Shown: positions 8,778 to 18,602, numbered from the stretch's first letter. The stretch: DNA of 64,000 nt from CBDCRK01 sp965220955 (GCA_965220955.1 CBDCRK010000015.1:186001-250000); one strand, 5' to 3'. Translations and numbers: made by a program. Notes: a model not told the origin generated them from the letters alone.

Positions 8778-9437
8778 TTAAGCTGCTTTTTTGTTAACCC
8801 TCACCTGAGCCACACCAATCATAGCATCTCGGGTAACCAGAGCTGCCAGCTCTTCTTCACTCATGCTTTCAGTACTCCTTGGGCGCTCAGGAAGCACCAG
8901 GTAACGAATCTCAGCACTACTATCCCAGACCCGAATCTCAACGGATTCATCCACATCAAGGCCGAATTCGTGCAGAACACCACGGGGATCAATAACCACC
9001 CGGGAGCGGTAGGGAGCGCTCTTGTACCAAACCGGCGGAAGACCCAGCACTGGCCACGGGTAGCACGAACACAACGTACAGACCACAACGTTGTGGACCT
9101 GGGAAGTATTCTCGACAACGACCATGTGCTCGCCTTGCATGCCCCCGAAGCCAAGCTCAGCAATGGCAGCTGTGCCATCTTTAAGGAGACGCTCCTTGTA
9201 GGCAGGATCAACCCAGGCACGAGCAACGACCTTGGCACCGTTCATAGGTCCGATGTCGTTCTCGTAGATGGCCGCTACTTTATGGAGGGTATCCGCAGCA
9301 ACCAGACCTCTCTCGATCAAAAGGGACTCAAGGGCTGTAACTCGCAGATTCAGGGCTTTTTTCTGCTCCGGCGTTAATTGTTCCCCTAACTTATTGAGAC
9401 TGTGCCTCTGGCTCTGATCTTCGTGATGGCTGCTCAT
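8778..9437 (-). CDS. nthA: Nitrile hydratase alpha subunit (cobalt type)
   Basis: A 219-residue subunit carrying the metal-binding claw VCTLCSCYPWP near residues 116-126. Threonine at the third position of CTLCSC is diagnostic of the cobalt-type enzyme, since iron-type enzymes have serine. The three cysteines bind the metal, and two are normally oxidised to sulfinic and sulfenic acids. The SAEIRYLVLPERP segment is the usual subunit-interface region. The enzyme hydrates nitriles to amides in the cytoplasm. ATG 9437 has an AAGGAGAT site upstream. It sits between beta and activator genes in a beta-alpha-activator operon. Confidence 0.95.
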   Translation of the reverse strand: MSSHHEDQSQRHSLNKLGEQLTPEQKKALNLRVTALESLLIERGLVAADTLHKVAAIYENDIGPMNGAKVVARAWVDPAYKERLLKDGTAAIAELGFGGMQGEHMVVVENTSQVHNVVVCTLCSCYPWPVLGLPPVWYKSAPYRSRVVIDPRGVLHEFGLDVDESVEIRVWDSSAEIRYLVLPERPRSTESMSEEELAALVTRDAMIGVAQVRVNKKAA

Positions 9438-9457
9438 GGTGCGCGTATCTCCTTACC

Positions 9458-10120
9458 CTATGCGGGCTCCAGATAATCCTCCCAGAGGTCAACGTACAAG
9501 CTATCTTGTTCAGGCACTGTAGATCCCCAGATCTCACGAGCGCTAAAACGAACACAGTAAACAGGTTGCGGCTGCTCACCGTCATCATGGGCATGGGTAT
9601 CGGGATAGATGAATGTGCCATGAACACGCTCGATAATACCCCGCTTACCCCGGACATACCTGGGGATGCGGGTATGTCCAGGTGGATTGATATTGCGAGC
9701 CATAACATGATCGCCTGGGCTAAAGCGAGGTATCGTCCTGCCTGCCTGTCGTTGGGTTGACCCCCCGCGCTGTACGAGCGCCAACATCTCATCAGGGCTT
9801 AGCGGAATTCTTGTGTTGCCTTCTGCCCTCTTTGCTTTTCCGGCATCAATCTCCTCTTTTATGAAGATACCCTTCTCAACCAGGAGAGTCTCAAGGGCGG
9901 CAAACCAGTGCTCGTAGTAGCTTGATGCCAAATAATGCGCCGGGTCCATCCGCTCAATTGCATGGCGGACCTCATCAAGGTTAGCAATCCCCTGCGGAAG
10001 CAGGGCCAAAAACATACCAAATACGCGCCTTTCCCAGGGCTCACGAAAGACAGGCTCATCCTCTTCCTGGCGGATGGGACCAAAACCGGCCATTCCCCCC
10101 AAATCATGGACACCGTTCAT
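9458..10120 (-). CDS. nthB: Nitrile hydratase beta subunit
   Basis: A 220-residue subunit. It opens with MNGVHDLGGMAGFGP, the hallmark start of beta subunits. The helical N-terminal half holds the YYEHWFAALETLL segment shared with the activator. The C-terminal SH3-like barrel begins with FSPGDHV and has the conserved HTRIPRYVRGKRG loop and a GTFIYPD strand. The ATG at 10120 follows an AAGGGAGA site at good spacing. It is the first gene of the operon, 20 bases upstream of the alpha gene. Residue order and length match the standard cobalt-type beta subunit. Confidence 0.95.
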   Translation of the reverse strand: MNGVHDLGGMAGFGPIRQEEDEPVFREPWERRVFGMFLALLPQGIANLDEVRHAIERMDPAHYLASSYYEHWFAALETLLVEKGIFIKEEIDAGKAKRAEGNTRIPLSPDEMLALVQRGGSTQRQAGRTIPRFSPGDHVMARNINPPGHTRIPRYVRGKRGIIERVHGTFIYPDTHAHDDGEQPQPVYCVRFSAREIWGSTVPEQDSLYVDLWEDYLEPA

Positions 10121-10332
10121 TCTGTGTCTCCCTTATCTCGGAAAATCAACCTCCAGAGATCAATCTGATACTGCAAACCCTAGCAAAAATTGATGCTTAT
10201 TGCCAACATGCCCTGCAGGTTACCTTTATTCACTATGACCAGTCAGCTCAGACACGCACATTGACATGGATAGGAAGAGAAAGGTAGTGATAAAAGAAGG
10301 TTTGGTGAACCTTTTCCCCACGGGAATGATCT

Positions 10333-10791
10333 ATGGAAGCCAGCTTTTCTCAAAAACTCCTTGCCCACGAGCTAACCTTAGCTCGCCCGGCCCATGATGC
10401 TCAGAAGCTTACCCTCTCCTTGAACGCAGCCCAGGTAGACTTAAACTCCCACCAGGTTGATGCAGCTCTTTTTGCCTTCCGCAGCCCCCTCTCTCGTGGG
10501 GCTATCTTGGCCGATGAGGTAGGGCTGGGAAAGACAATTGAGGCGGGTTGAGGACGAATGGAAAGAGGCTAAGCGCAAACGGCAGCGGGCCGGGACCTTT
10601 ACCGAGCGCTTCTCCGCTCGCCAGGAGGTCCACCGTTTGGAGCAAGAGTTCAGCGCATGGCTGACCGCATCGCCCAGGAGAAAAAGCGGCTCTTTAAGGA
10701 GAAGGAGCAAGAGATGGAGAGGTTGGAGAAGCGGCTGCAGCTCAAGATAAAAAGAGAGCTGATCGCCACAGCCGCTTGGCGGATAGAGTAA
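10333..10791 (+). pseudogene. SNF2-family helicase remnant with its core deleted
   Basis: The first 72 codons encode the N-terminus of an SNF2/RapA-type helicase, ending in the Walker A region ADEVGLGKTIEAG. The frame then jumps straight to the charged coiled-coil C-terminus found in the same proteins (the VEDEWKEAKRKRQ segment), with the rest of the helicase missing. Two frame changes follow: one at the junction near 10550 and one near 10657, where the second half reads on in another frame to a stop at 10791. Roughly 800 or more codons are estimated to be gone. Its partner, the Eco57I-type methylase, starts 42 bases downstream. Confidence 0.75.
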
Positions 10792-10833
10792 CCAGGGAGA
10801 CCTTTTCGGGGGAAATAAGGTAGAAAAGAGATC

Positions 10834-13800
10834 ATGAGCACCACGAGCAGCCAGTTCTTCACCAATCAGAATCTTTTCTCTACCAACTACTTAGAGAACC
10901 GCATGCCAGAGACCGACCTCTGGAAAGACCGAGAGATGGAGGCGGCCCAGGTTTTTGTAGTGATCAAAGATGCCTACCACGACATCCGGGAGCTAAAGCT
11001 GGGTCCGGGAGAAGAGGCGAATCTGGAAGACCGATTTATTCGGCCCGTCCTTAAGACTCTGGGCTTTGAGTATGATGTTCAGCCCACCACCAAACGCGGG
11101 TCGAAGAAAAAGCGGCCGGACTATGCCCTCTTTACCTCTGGGGTTGAACTCAAAGAGGCTCGGAAAGACAAAAAGAATCTGAGCCGCTTTTTCTCTCACG
11201 CCCTAACCATTGTCGAGGCCAAATACTGGGACCGCCCCCTTAACGATACGGTCAAGGAAGATACCCTGGACTCCCGCGACGCCACCGCCCAGCTGGTGAA
11301 GTACCTAGAAGATGTCCATTACCATTCTGACGGCAAAATCCTCTGGGGCATTCTCACTAACGGGAAGCTCTGGCGCCTTTTTTACTACCGGGCTGCCTCC
11401 CGGTCAGGAAACTACTATGAGGTCGATTTAGAAGAGATCATTCGCTCGGGAAATACCGACACCTTCAAATATTTCTATCTCTTCTTTGCCCGTGATGCCT
11501 TTATCAAAGATCCCCAGACCGGCAAAATCTGGCTAGACCAGCATCTGGAAGGAAGCGAAACTTACGCTAGGGCCGTTGGCGAAAAATTAAAGGAGAGGAT
11601 TTTTGACCACGTCTTCGAGAGGCTGGCTGAGGGGTTTCTGGAGTATCGAAGAAACGAGGCAGGAATTAAAATCGAAGACGAAGCCAGTCTCAAAGAAGTC
11701 TTTAACGGCTGTCTGACCCTTCTCTACCGCCTCCTCTTTATCCTTTACGCTGAGTCACGGGAGCTGTTACCGGTACGGGAGACACACGGTTATTACACGA
11801 AAAGCCTTCAGAAGCTTAAAGAGGATATTGTTTCTGACTTACGTCGAGGGGTTGTTCTAAGCCACCGCTCCTACGACTACTGGTCCCACCTAGAAACCCT
11901 CCGGAGGATCATTGATGAAGGCGATAAAGACCTAAATGTCCCCAAATATAATGGCGGTCTCTTTCAATCCTCCGCGCTCAATGAGGACCAGAGTCCGGAG
12001 GCTAGGGCAATCCGCTTTGTTCGAGACCATAAGCTAGCCGATCCCTATCTGGCCGAGGCCATTGAGGCTCTCACCGTTGACAATACCGATGATGATACCG
12101 TGCTTGCCCAGCCCGGTCAGGTCCAGTTCATTGACTATTCCTCCCTAGGTGTGCGCCACCTTGGCGACATCTATGAAGGACTTCTGGAGTTCCATGTGCG
12201 GGTCGCTAAAGAAGAGATAGCCGAGGTGAGGGAAAAAGGCCGTTTCATCTGGAAACCCCTTAGCGAGGTTAAGAACGCCAAACACCGTCGCAAGAACCCC
12301 GGTGAGGTTTACATTGAAAACTCTCGCCACGAACGCCGGGCCACAGGCTCATATTTTACTCCCCACTATATTGTCGAATATATCGTCAAGAACACCGTCG
12401 GTCCCGTGTTGGAGGAGCGACTCAAGCAAGCTCAGGGTATCCTGGAAGAGCTGGAGAGGCTCTATCAAAAACAGCGCCGTCTGCTGAAAAAAGGTGGGGA
12501 CTGGCACCACTGGGAACATCCTGGGGAATCCAAAGGGCCGGACGCCCTACTCATTACCAAAAAAGAGGGCGAAGTTTTTGATATGCTGTTCTCCCTGGAA
12601 GTTCTTGACCCGGCTATGGGGAGCGGTCACTTCCTGGTCCATACTGTAGACTTTATCGCCGATAGGATTATCGCCTTCCTGGCAAACTATCCAGAAAACT
12701 CGGTCATCCGGCGAATTGAGCAGATGCGCAGTCAAATTCTGAAGGATGTAAAAGAACGGCAGGGGGTGGAGATTGATGAGAAGAAGCTCACCGACGTCAA
12801 TCTTATCAAGCGCATGGTCATGAAGCGCTGCATCTACGGCGTGGATCTAAACCCCATGGCTGTAGAGCTGGCCAAGCTGTCGTTATGGCTGGACTCTTTT
12901 ACCTTGGGCGCTCCGCTTTCGTTCCTGGATCACCACCTCAAGTGCGGTAATTCGCTCATAGGCGCCAGGGATGTTCAGGCGCAATTGGCTCCCGGGTCAG
13001 AGCGCCGGAATGACTTTCTCCGGGCTATGGCTAATCTCCTCCAGGTGGCTGAGATCACAGATGCTACGGCCTCTGAGGTGGAGCAGAGCCGCCAGCTCTA
13101 TCGTGAGGCAGTCAAATGGCTGCACCCCACCAAGGAGCGGGTAAATGTACAGATTGCCAAGCACTTTATCCCCATCGGTAACGAGGGTATGGCGATGGAA
13201 TGGGCGTACCGAGAAAAGCGTGAGACCAACGACCCACTTGCCAAACCTTCGCTTGATAACTTTCTCGCTGCCCAGGCCGTGGCCGCTGGAAGACGCTTCT
13301 TTCATTGGGAGCTAGAGTTTCCGGAAGTCTTTTATGAGCGGATGGGGGAAACCGGGCAAAAGCTGGAGATGAGCCAGAGCTACGGCTTTGACGCGATGAT
13401 AGGAAATCCGCCTTATGTTCGAATTCAGAAGCAGGAGGAGGTAGGGGACAAAAAATGGCTGGCAACCTACCAGACTACCCGCGGGAGCTACGACCTCTAC
13501 GTCCCCTCCACCGAACGGGCCTTCTCTCTGACTTCCTCTTCTGGTCGCTTCTGTTTCATTATGCCCAACAAGTTTTTTCAGGCCGAATACGGTGAAAAGC
13601 TCCGAGAGCTGGTAGCCCAAGGGAGATACATTTCCCAGATTGTTGATTTTGCCGATAATCAGATCTTTTCAGGCTCCCAAGTAACCACCTATACCTGCCT
13701 CTTTTTCCTCTCTCGGATTCCTCAAGAAGAGTTCCTGTACTACCAGGTGTTGCCACTCTCCAAGGTCGAGGAAGAGCTACCCGATGTTCTGACAGCTCCT

Positions 13801-15135
13801 AGCTTATCACCTAAGGTAAAAGCAGGAACCTTTAAGGTAGATGCCCTTGGCACAGAACCCTGGTGCTTTCCTCTGGGTCAGGAGCAGGCCATCCTTGAGA
13901 AAGCAAGACTTTGCAGTGAGAGGTTGGGAAACGTTACTGAACAGATCTTTCAGGGGCTCATTACCAGCGCTGACCACATTTACATCCTTGAGAAAAGAGG
14001 AAGCGGCTCAAGCTCTAGGCTCTTACGGGTTTACTCTTTTTCTCAAGAGAAGGAGCTAGAACTGGAGGCTTCTCTCTTGAAGCCCCTAATCAGTGGTAAG
14101 GATATCGAACCATATGGTACTCCTGAGCCTCACCATGTGCTTCTCTTTCCATACGAATTGCAGGCAGGTGGAGGGGCTGAGCTAATCCCGTCAGACAGAT
14201 TTGAGAAGCAGTATCCATTGATATGGGAATATTTGAAAAGCCACGAGGATAAGCTTCGTGGTCGTGAAAATGGGAAAATGGATCATGAAAAATGGTATGC
14301 CTATGTGTATCCCAAAAATCTGGATAAACATGAGAGACCCAAGTTTGGTGTGCCACGACTTGTAGACCGCCTAAAGGTCATGTTTGATCCCTCTGGGCAA
14401 TACTACCTGGACAACGTAGACGTAAATGGAGTCCTGTTTCCTTCCATACTTTCAGTTTCTCCTCTCTACCTCCTGGGTATTCTCAACAGCCGATTCCTCG
14501 ATTTTCTCTTCAAAAAGGGAAGCGTGCGGTTTCGTGGCGCTTTCTTCTCCGCCAATAAGCAGTTCATTGAACCTCTCCCTATTCGCCGCCTCAACTTCGC
14601 CACACCAGAGAAAGAGCGGGCACGGCTTCTGGAGAAAGGGAAGAAGCTCCACGAGTGCTGCCTGGCCAAAGGGGATCAGGCGTGTGTGCTGGGGTTTGTG
14701 GAACATGCGCTGAAGCAGACTCCGGAGCAGGCCGATGTAGTGCACGATCTTCTGGCCTTTCTTGCCGAGCAGATGGTCGAGATGAACAAAGCCAAACAGA
14801 CGGAGGTCAGAGATTTTCTCAGCTGGCTGGAGAGGGAAATAGGCGCCAAGATAGACGATTTAAAAAACAAGACCAGGATTAGGAACTACTATGAGGGTGC
14901 CTTTGAGGACCTCCTTGAGGTTCTTAAGGGAAACCGCAGATCCCTCACCATCGACCCCAGCCACCGTGCATTTCAAGACCGGCTTGAAAAGGAGTATGCC
15001 AACAGCCTCGCCAAGCTTGGCCCCCTTAAGGCCCGTGTCGAAGCCACCGACCGCTTAATCGATCAGATCGTGTATAAGTTGTACGGACTAACGGAGGAAG
15101 AGATTGCTTTGATTGAAAATAGCGCAGCAGCGTAG
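10834..15135 (+). CDS. Eco57I/type IIG-like restriction-modification methyltransferase
   Basis: A 1433-residue protein in one open frame. Its N-terminal region has a PD-(D/E)xK nuclease-like motif: D96 in RPDYALF, then E128 and K130 in VEAKYW. The N6-adenine methyltransferase core has motif I DPAMGSGHF at 592-600, a GVDLNPMAVELAKLS loop and motif IV NPPY at 858-861. The C-terminal third resembles a TaqI-like specificity domain. It could methylate and cut DNA itself, or be a methylase subunit as in class 1 DISARM-like systems with an SNF2 helicase. The helicase gene upstream is broken, so only the methylase/nuclease activity could remain. The start is ATG 10834. Confidence 0.85.
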   Translation: MSTTSSQFFTNQNLFSTNYLENRMPETDLWKDREMEAAQVFVVIKDAYHDIRELKLGPGEEANLEDRFIRPVLKTLGFEYDVQPTTKRGSKKKRPDYALFTSGVELKEARKDKKNLSRFFSHALTIVEAKYWDRPLNDTVKEDTLDSRDATAQLVKYLEDVHYHSDGKILWGILTNGKLWRLFYYRAASRSGNYYEVDLEEIIRSGNTDTFKYFYLFFARDAFIKDPQTGKIWLDQHLEGSETYARAVGEKLKERIFDHVFERLAEGFLEYRRNEAGIKIEDEASLKEVFNGCLTLLYRLLFILYAESRELLPVRETHGYYTKSLQKLKEDIVSDLRRGVVLSHRSYDYWSHLETLRRIIDEGDKDLNVPKYNGGLFQSSALNEDQSPEARAIRFVRDHKLADPYLAEAIEALTVDNTDDDTVLAQPGQVQFIDYSSLGVRHLGDIYEGLLEFHVRVAKEEIAEVREKGRFIWKPLSEVKNAKHRRKNPGEVYIENSRHERRATGSYFTPHYIVEYIVKNTVGPVLEERLKQAQGILEELERLYQKQRRLLKKGGDWHHWEHPGESKGPDALLITKKEGEVFDMLFSLEVLDPAMGSGHFLVHTVDFIADRIIAFLANYPENSVIRRIEQMRSQILKDVKERQGVEIDEKKLTDVNLIKRMVMKRCIYGVDLNPMAVELAKLSLWLDSFTLGAPLSFLDHHLKCGNSLIGARDVQAQLAPGSERRNDFLRAMANLLQVAEITDATASEVEQSRQLYREAVKWLHPTKERVNVQIAKHFIPIGNEGMAMEWAYREKRETNDPLAKPSLDNFLAAQAVAAGRRFFHWELEFPEVFYERMGETGQKLEMSQSYGFDAMIGNPPYVRIQKQEEVGDKKWLATYQTTRGSYDLYVPSTERAFSLTSSSGRFCFIMPNKFFQAEYGEKLRELVAQGRYISQIVDFADNQIFSGSQVTTYTCLFFLSRIPQEEFLYYQVLPLSKVEEELPDVLTAPSLSPKVKAGTFKVDALGTEPWCFPLGQEQAILEKARLCSERLGNVTEQIFQGLITSADHIYILEKRGSGSSSRLLRVYSFSQEKELELEASLLKPLISGKDIEPYGTPEPHHVLLFPYELQAGGGAELIPSDRFEKQYPLIWEYLKSHEDKLRGRENGKMDHEKWYAYVYPKNLDKHERPKFGVPRLVDRLKVMFDPSGQYYLDNVDVNGVLFPSILSVSPLYLLGILNSRFLDFLFKKGSVRFRGAFFSANKQFIEPLPIRRLNFATPEKERARLLEKGKKLHECCLAKGDQACVLGFVEHALKQTPEQADVVHDLLAFLAEQMVEMNKAKQTEVRDFLSWLEREIGAKIDDLKNKTRIRNYYEGAFEDLLEVLKGNRRSLTIDPSHRAFQDRLEKEYANSLAKLGPLKARVEATDRLIDQIVYKLYGLTEEEIALIENSAAA

Positions 15136-15177
15136 AGAGTTGGGATACGTTTCGGAACAGCTGAATGGGCAACACTC

Positions 15178-15450
15178 ATGGCTTCCGCGGATAAGAAAGA
15201 ATTTGTGTTCATCTTAGGTGCCGGTATTTCTAAGCCAGCGGGCCTTCCTCTTATGGAGGGATTCCTCCGGAAATCCTGGGAGTATCATGATGAGGTGGAC
15301 CGGGAGTCTGGGCTTGGAGGCCATCGCAGAGAAATTGACCGCTTCACCCATGTACTTACCCACTGGCTCCGAAGCGTTGCGGGAGATTACAATATCGAGA
15401 TATATTTTCTTAACGTTCAGGCCCAACGCCATTGCCATCGCCCGAGATAG
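15178..15450 (+). pseudogene. Truncated SIR2-like defence gene
   Basis: The 90-residue frame opens with FVFILGAGISKPAGLPLM, the NAD-binding GAGxSxxAGLP motif of SIR2-like domains found in defence proteins such as Thoeris and DSR. The frame then ends after about 90 residues, whereas SIR2-like defence proteins usually run for several hundred. No continuation in another frame is convincing. It follows the restriction-methylase by 42 bases on the same strand, consistent with one decaying defence cassette. A real small protein is possible but less likely. Confidence 0.65.
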
Positions 15451-15571
15451 GCTGCATCTCGACAGAAAGTAGGGCCCCGCCTGTTCACACTTGCCGAGGC
15501 GAAGATTCGGCCTAAAGCGAGATTCTCCTTTATCTACGTAGGGGGAAAAGTTATAGGCTTCGATAGAACGA

Positions 15572-16711
15572 CTACTGCAGCGCTTGTAAAGTGAGGGACA
15601 AATCCTTTGCCTGATCCTCTCGTTGAACTGTAATAGTCACAGTATCCCCGACTTGATAGTCCTCAAGGAGAACAAACAGCTCGTTTGGTGTCCTTACTGT
15701 CTTATTGTCAAGGGCAACAATAAGATCTCCCAGCTGGATCTGACCACGCGAGTCATACCGCGTCGATCGCAAGCCCGCCTGAGCCGCGGCACTATTGGGC
15801 GAGACGTCAATGACCAGTACCCCCTGCACTCCCAGTTGCCTGGTTGTTTGCTCTTCCGCAATAGTGATTCCCAGTCCTGGACGAATGACCCTGCCATGAC
15901 GAATGATCTGTGGAACAATGCGGTTGACTGTATCCACGGGAACTGCGAATCCAATCCCGGAGTATGTTCCAGATGGGCTATAGATGGCCGCATTCACGCC
16001 GATCAGCCGTCCCGCACTATCTAGCAGCGGTCCTCCGGAGTTGCCGGGATTAATGGCTGCATCGGTCTGAATCACTCCTTGAATGGGCCGTCGGGTCACC
16101 GATTGGATTTCACGCCCTAACCCGCTAATGACTCCAGTAGTAAGGGTTTGGTCAAATCCAAAAGGGTTGCCAATGGCTAATACTTTCTGCCCAACCGACA
16201 AATCTCGCGATGTTCCTATCTCGATGGGGCGCAGGCGAGAGGTGGGCGCGTCAATCTTTAACACTGCAAGGTCCTTGTCAGGTGCGGCTCCCACAAGCTG
16301 GGCCTGCCATGTGGATTGGTCAGACAGAGTCACACGGGCGGAGTTAGCTTCTTGAATCACATGAAAATTCGTCACCACATGGCCTTGGTCGTTCCAGATA
16401 AAGCCTGACCCCGTACCTTGTGGCAGCTCCTGCAGGTTGAAGCTAAAGACATCGCCGCGGACCGCCAGGGTGGTAATATAGACTACCGACGAAGCACACC
16501 GCTGGAACAGCTTGATAGTGGATTGTTCGTCGTCGGCTAAATTGCCACGGGGAGCAATCGGCCGTGGCTGTGCGTGAGAGTCATAGAGACTACGCTCCCT
16601 AGGATGCCAAAATTGCCCTATGACTATCAGCAAAAAGGCCAGAAGAATAATTAATGACCAGCGAGTCACGCCGGTCGGGACTCGCTGCGAACCAGGGTTG
16701 TTAGATTTCAT
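15572..16711 (-). CDS. Membrane-anchored HtrA/Deg-family serine protease
   Basis: A 379-residue protease. An N-terminal membrane anchor (residues about 18-36) is followed by a trypsin-like domain whose catalytic triad is visible: His in TNFHVI, Asp in DKDLAVLK and Ser in GNSGGPLLD. A C-terminal PDZ domain begins near residue 285 (GVQGVLVIDVSPNSAA). HtrA proteins degrade or refold damaged proteins outside the cytoplasm. The anchor instead of a cleavable signal suggests DegS-like topology, which is inference. It is divergent from the acyltransferase gene. Confidence 0.93.
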   Translation of the reverse strand: MKSNNPGSQRVPTGVTRWSLIILLAFLLIVIGQFWHPRERSLYDSHAQPRPIAPRGNLADDEQSTIKLFQRCASSVVYITTLAVRGDVFSFNLQELPQGTGSGFIWNDQGHVVTNFHVIQEANSARVTLSDQSTWQAQLVGAAPDKDLAVLKIDAPTSRLRPIEIGTSRDLSVGQKVLAIGNPFGFDQTLTTGVISGLGREIQSVTRRPIQGVIQTDAAINPGNSGGPLLDSAGRLIGVNAAIYSPSGTYSGIGFAVPVDTVNRIVPQIIRHGRVIRPGLGITIAEEQTTRQLGVQGVLVIDVSPNSAAAQAGLRSTRYDSRGQIQLGDLIVALDNKTVRTPNELFVLLEDYQVGDTVTITVQREDQAKDLSLTLQALQ

Positions 16712-16945
16712 AGAAACTATCCACCTCCTTCCTCTTGCTTGCTATCATAAGGAAAAGGATCCCGGTCTGTTTATAACAGCTTCTCTCCGCCCTATTCAAT
16801 TGGGCAGACTCTTGCCAGGATAGCAGACCTTTGCTATCCCGTTCTTCATACTCTCTATTTGGGAAAAGGGGGATTGGTGCGCCGCTCAAGGTTATTGGCG
16901 GCACGGGTTCGCCAGAGAATCCGCTTGTCACCAAATAGTTCGGAT

Positions 16946-18091
16946 ATGCTTCAGGTCAAAATTATTGGTTCGATGAGCGAGGTTGAGCAGGCCAGCTGGG
17001 ATGCGCTGGTGGGGGACAGTTCTCCGTTTATGGAGTGGGACTGGCTGGCTTGTCTGGAGGAGTCAGGATGCGTCTCGGATAAAACCGGCTGGATGCCCCA
17101 GCACCTGGTGGTCTACGACGATGACAAACTCATTGCTGCTTGCCCCATGTACGTCAAGGGGCACAGCATGGGGGAGTTCGTTTTTGATCATGCCTGGGCC
17201 GATGCTGCCCAGCGGGCGGGCCTCTCCTATTATCCTAAGCTCCTTATTGGTATCCCTTTTACCCCGGCCACAGGTATACGATTTCTCACGGCTCCAGATT
17301 ATGACCGGCAGAATCTTATCCAGATCCTCGGGGATACTCTAAAGGAAGTCTGCGATAAGAACCGGATATCGTCGGTCCATGTGAATTTCTGTCTGGAAGA
17401 CGAGGCTGGAGCTCTAGAACAGGTCGGCTACCTGCGGCGGGTTGGCGTTCAGTACCACTGGCAAAACCTTGAATATAACTCTTTTGACGACTACCTGGCG
17501 CAGTTTCGCAGCAAGCGGCGCAATCAAATTAAGCGTGAGATAAGGGAGATGGACGATCAGGACCTTGAAATACGTGCCTTGATAGGCGAAGAGATTTCTG
17601 ACGAGCTTTTTCCTACCATGTTTCGCCTCTACAAGGCGACCATTGACAGCCTCTATTGGGGCCATCAGTATCTGCGGCAGAATTTTTTTCAGCTTCTGGC
17701 CAGCCGTTTTAAGCGCAACTTATGCTTCGTGATTGCGCGGCAGAAGGGGAAAGTCATCAGCGGCACCTTCAACGTGCAGAAGAGCGGAGTTTTTTATGGC
17801 CGCTATTGGGGAGCGTTCAGAGAGTTGCGACATATGCACTTCAACGTCTGTTACTATGCTGCGATTGAGCACTGCATCAAGCATAAAATAGTTCGATTTG
17901 AACCCGGTGCGGGTGGAGATTTCAAACGGCTGCGCGGCTTTGATCCCCAGCCCACTTTGAGCATGCACTATTTTGCTGATACCAGGTTGGCCGGCGGAGT
18001 TGCCCGGTACTTGAAATCAGAACGTCAACAAGTCCACAAGGCCATTGGCTGGTTGCAGGAAGAAAGCCAATTGAAACCGTCATCAAAGTAA
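16946..18091 (+). CDS. FemAB/GNAT-like acyltransferase (DUF482/COG3146 family)
   Basis: A protein of about 381 residues from ATG 16946. It shows the COG3146 pattern: a SPFMEWDWLACLEESG helix at the start, an FDHAWADAAQRAGLSYYPKL segment, and late motifs NVQKSGVFYGRYWGA and FEPGAGG. These are related to peptidoglycan-interpeptide transferases and GNAT enzymes, and the substrate is unknown. The frame extends upstream to a TTG at 16859, but the leader reads as non-protein. No strong ribosome-binding site is seen at 16946, so the start is uncertain. The following lipoprotein gene begins two bases after the stop. Confidence 0.85.
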   Translation: MLQVKIIGSMSEVEQASWDALVGDSSPFMEWDWLACLEESGCVSDKTGWMPQHLVVYDDDKLIAACPMYVKGHSMGEFVFDHAWADAAQRAGLSYYPKLLIGIPFTPATGIRFLTAPDYDRQNLIQILGDTLKEVCDKNRISSVHVNFCLEDEAGALEQVGYLRRVGVQYHWQNLEYNSFDDYLAQFRSKRRNQIKREIREMDDQDLEIRALIGEEISDELFPTMFRLYKATIDSLYWGHQYLRQNFFQLLASRFKRNLCFVIARQKGKVISGTFNVQKSGVFYGRYWGAFRELRHMHFNVCYYAAIEHCIKHKIVRFEPGAGGDFKRLRGFDPQPTLSMHYFADTRLAGGVARYLKSERQQVHKAIGWLQEESQLKPSSK

Positions 18092-18093
18092 CT

Positions 18094-18537
18094 ATGAGAA
18101 CCCAACCCCTGACATCACGCTATCTTCTGGTTTGGGTTGCCGTTACTCTTTCCTTTCTAATGGGTTGCCAGAAACCGGAGCCCCGGGTAAAGCTTCTGAG
18201 CATCTCCAATGCCCAGATCGTCCGTACCGGAGATCGTTCTTTCCAGGTCTCGCTGGATTATGACAAGGTGAATACCGACGACCTACCGTACAAAGAGCTT
18301 TTGGTATTTCCGCTTTTGCCTCTGCAGCTCGGTGGTGTAGTCAAGCACCCAGTGCTTTCTGTTGGCACCTGGGCGGTCGGCATGGAGGTTCCCTCTGAAG
18401 TTGAATTTGACTGGCAAACGCTTGCAGAGGATTCTGAGTGTTGTCGGGTGCTGGTTAAGGGCTTACGGGAGGATCCTGAGTCAAAAGAGCCCCTCTACGA
18501 CATCATCAGCAACGAGCTTAAAATTCCTTCTCCCTAG
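18094..18537 (+). CDS. Putative lipoprotein
   Basis: A 147-residue protein with a signal peptide of about 24 residues ending in the lipobox LMGC, so the cysteine near residue 25 should be lipidated. The mature part is beta-rich and does not resemble a known family. Its start is two bases after the acyltransferase stop, so the two are coupled. A role at the cell envelope is likely from the lipobox, but no function can be named. Confidence 0.75.
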   Translation: MRTQPLTSRYLLVWVAVTLSFLMGCQKPEPRVKLLSISNAQIVRTGDRSFQVSLDYDKVNTDDLPYKELLVFPLLPLQLGGVVKHPVLSVGTWAVGMEVPSEVEFDWQTLAEDSECCRVLVKGLREDPESKEPLYDIISNELKIPSP

Positions 18538-18602
18538 CCTTGACTCCTTTTCTCCTTTCAGCCATACCAAACCATGTTGCTGCAGACAGTGAGGAATCCC
18601 AA

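Noticed and set aside
10150..10284. Open plus-strand stretch between the nitrile hydratase genes and the helicase remnant
   Set aside because: It encodes about 45 residues ending in a TAG but has no start codon with a binding site and no recognised family; it may be a remnant of another gene.
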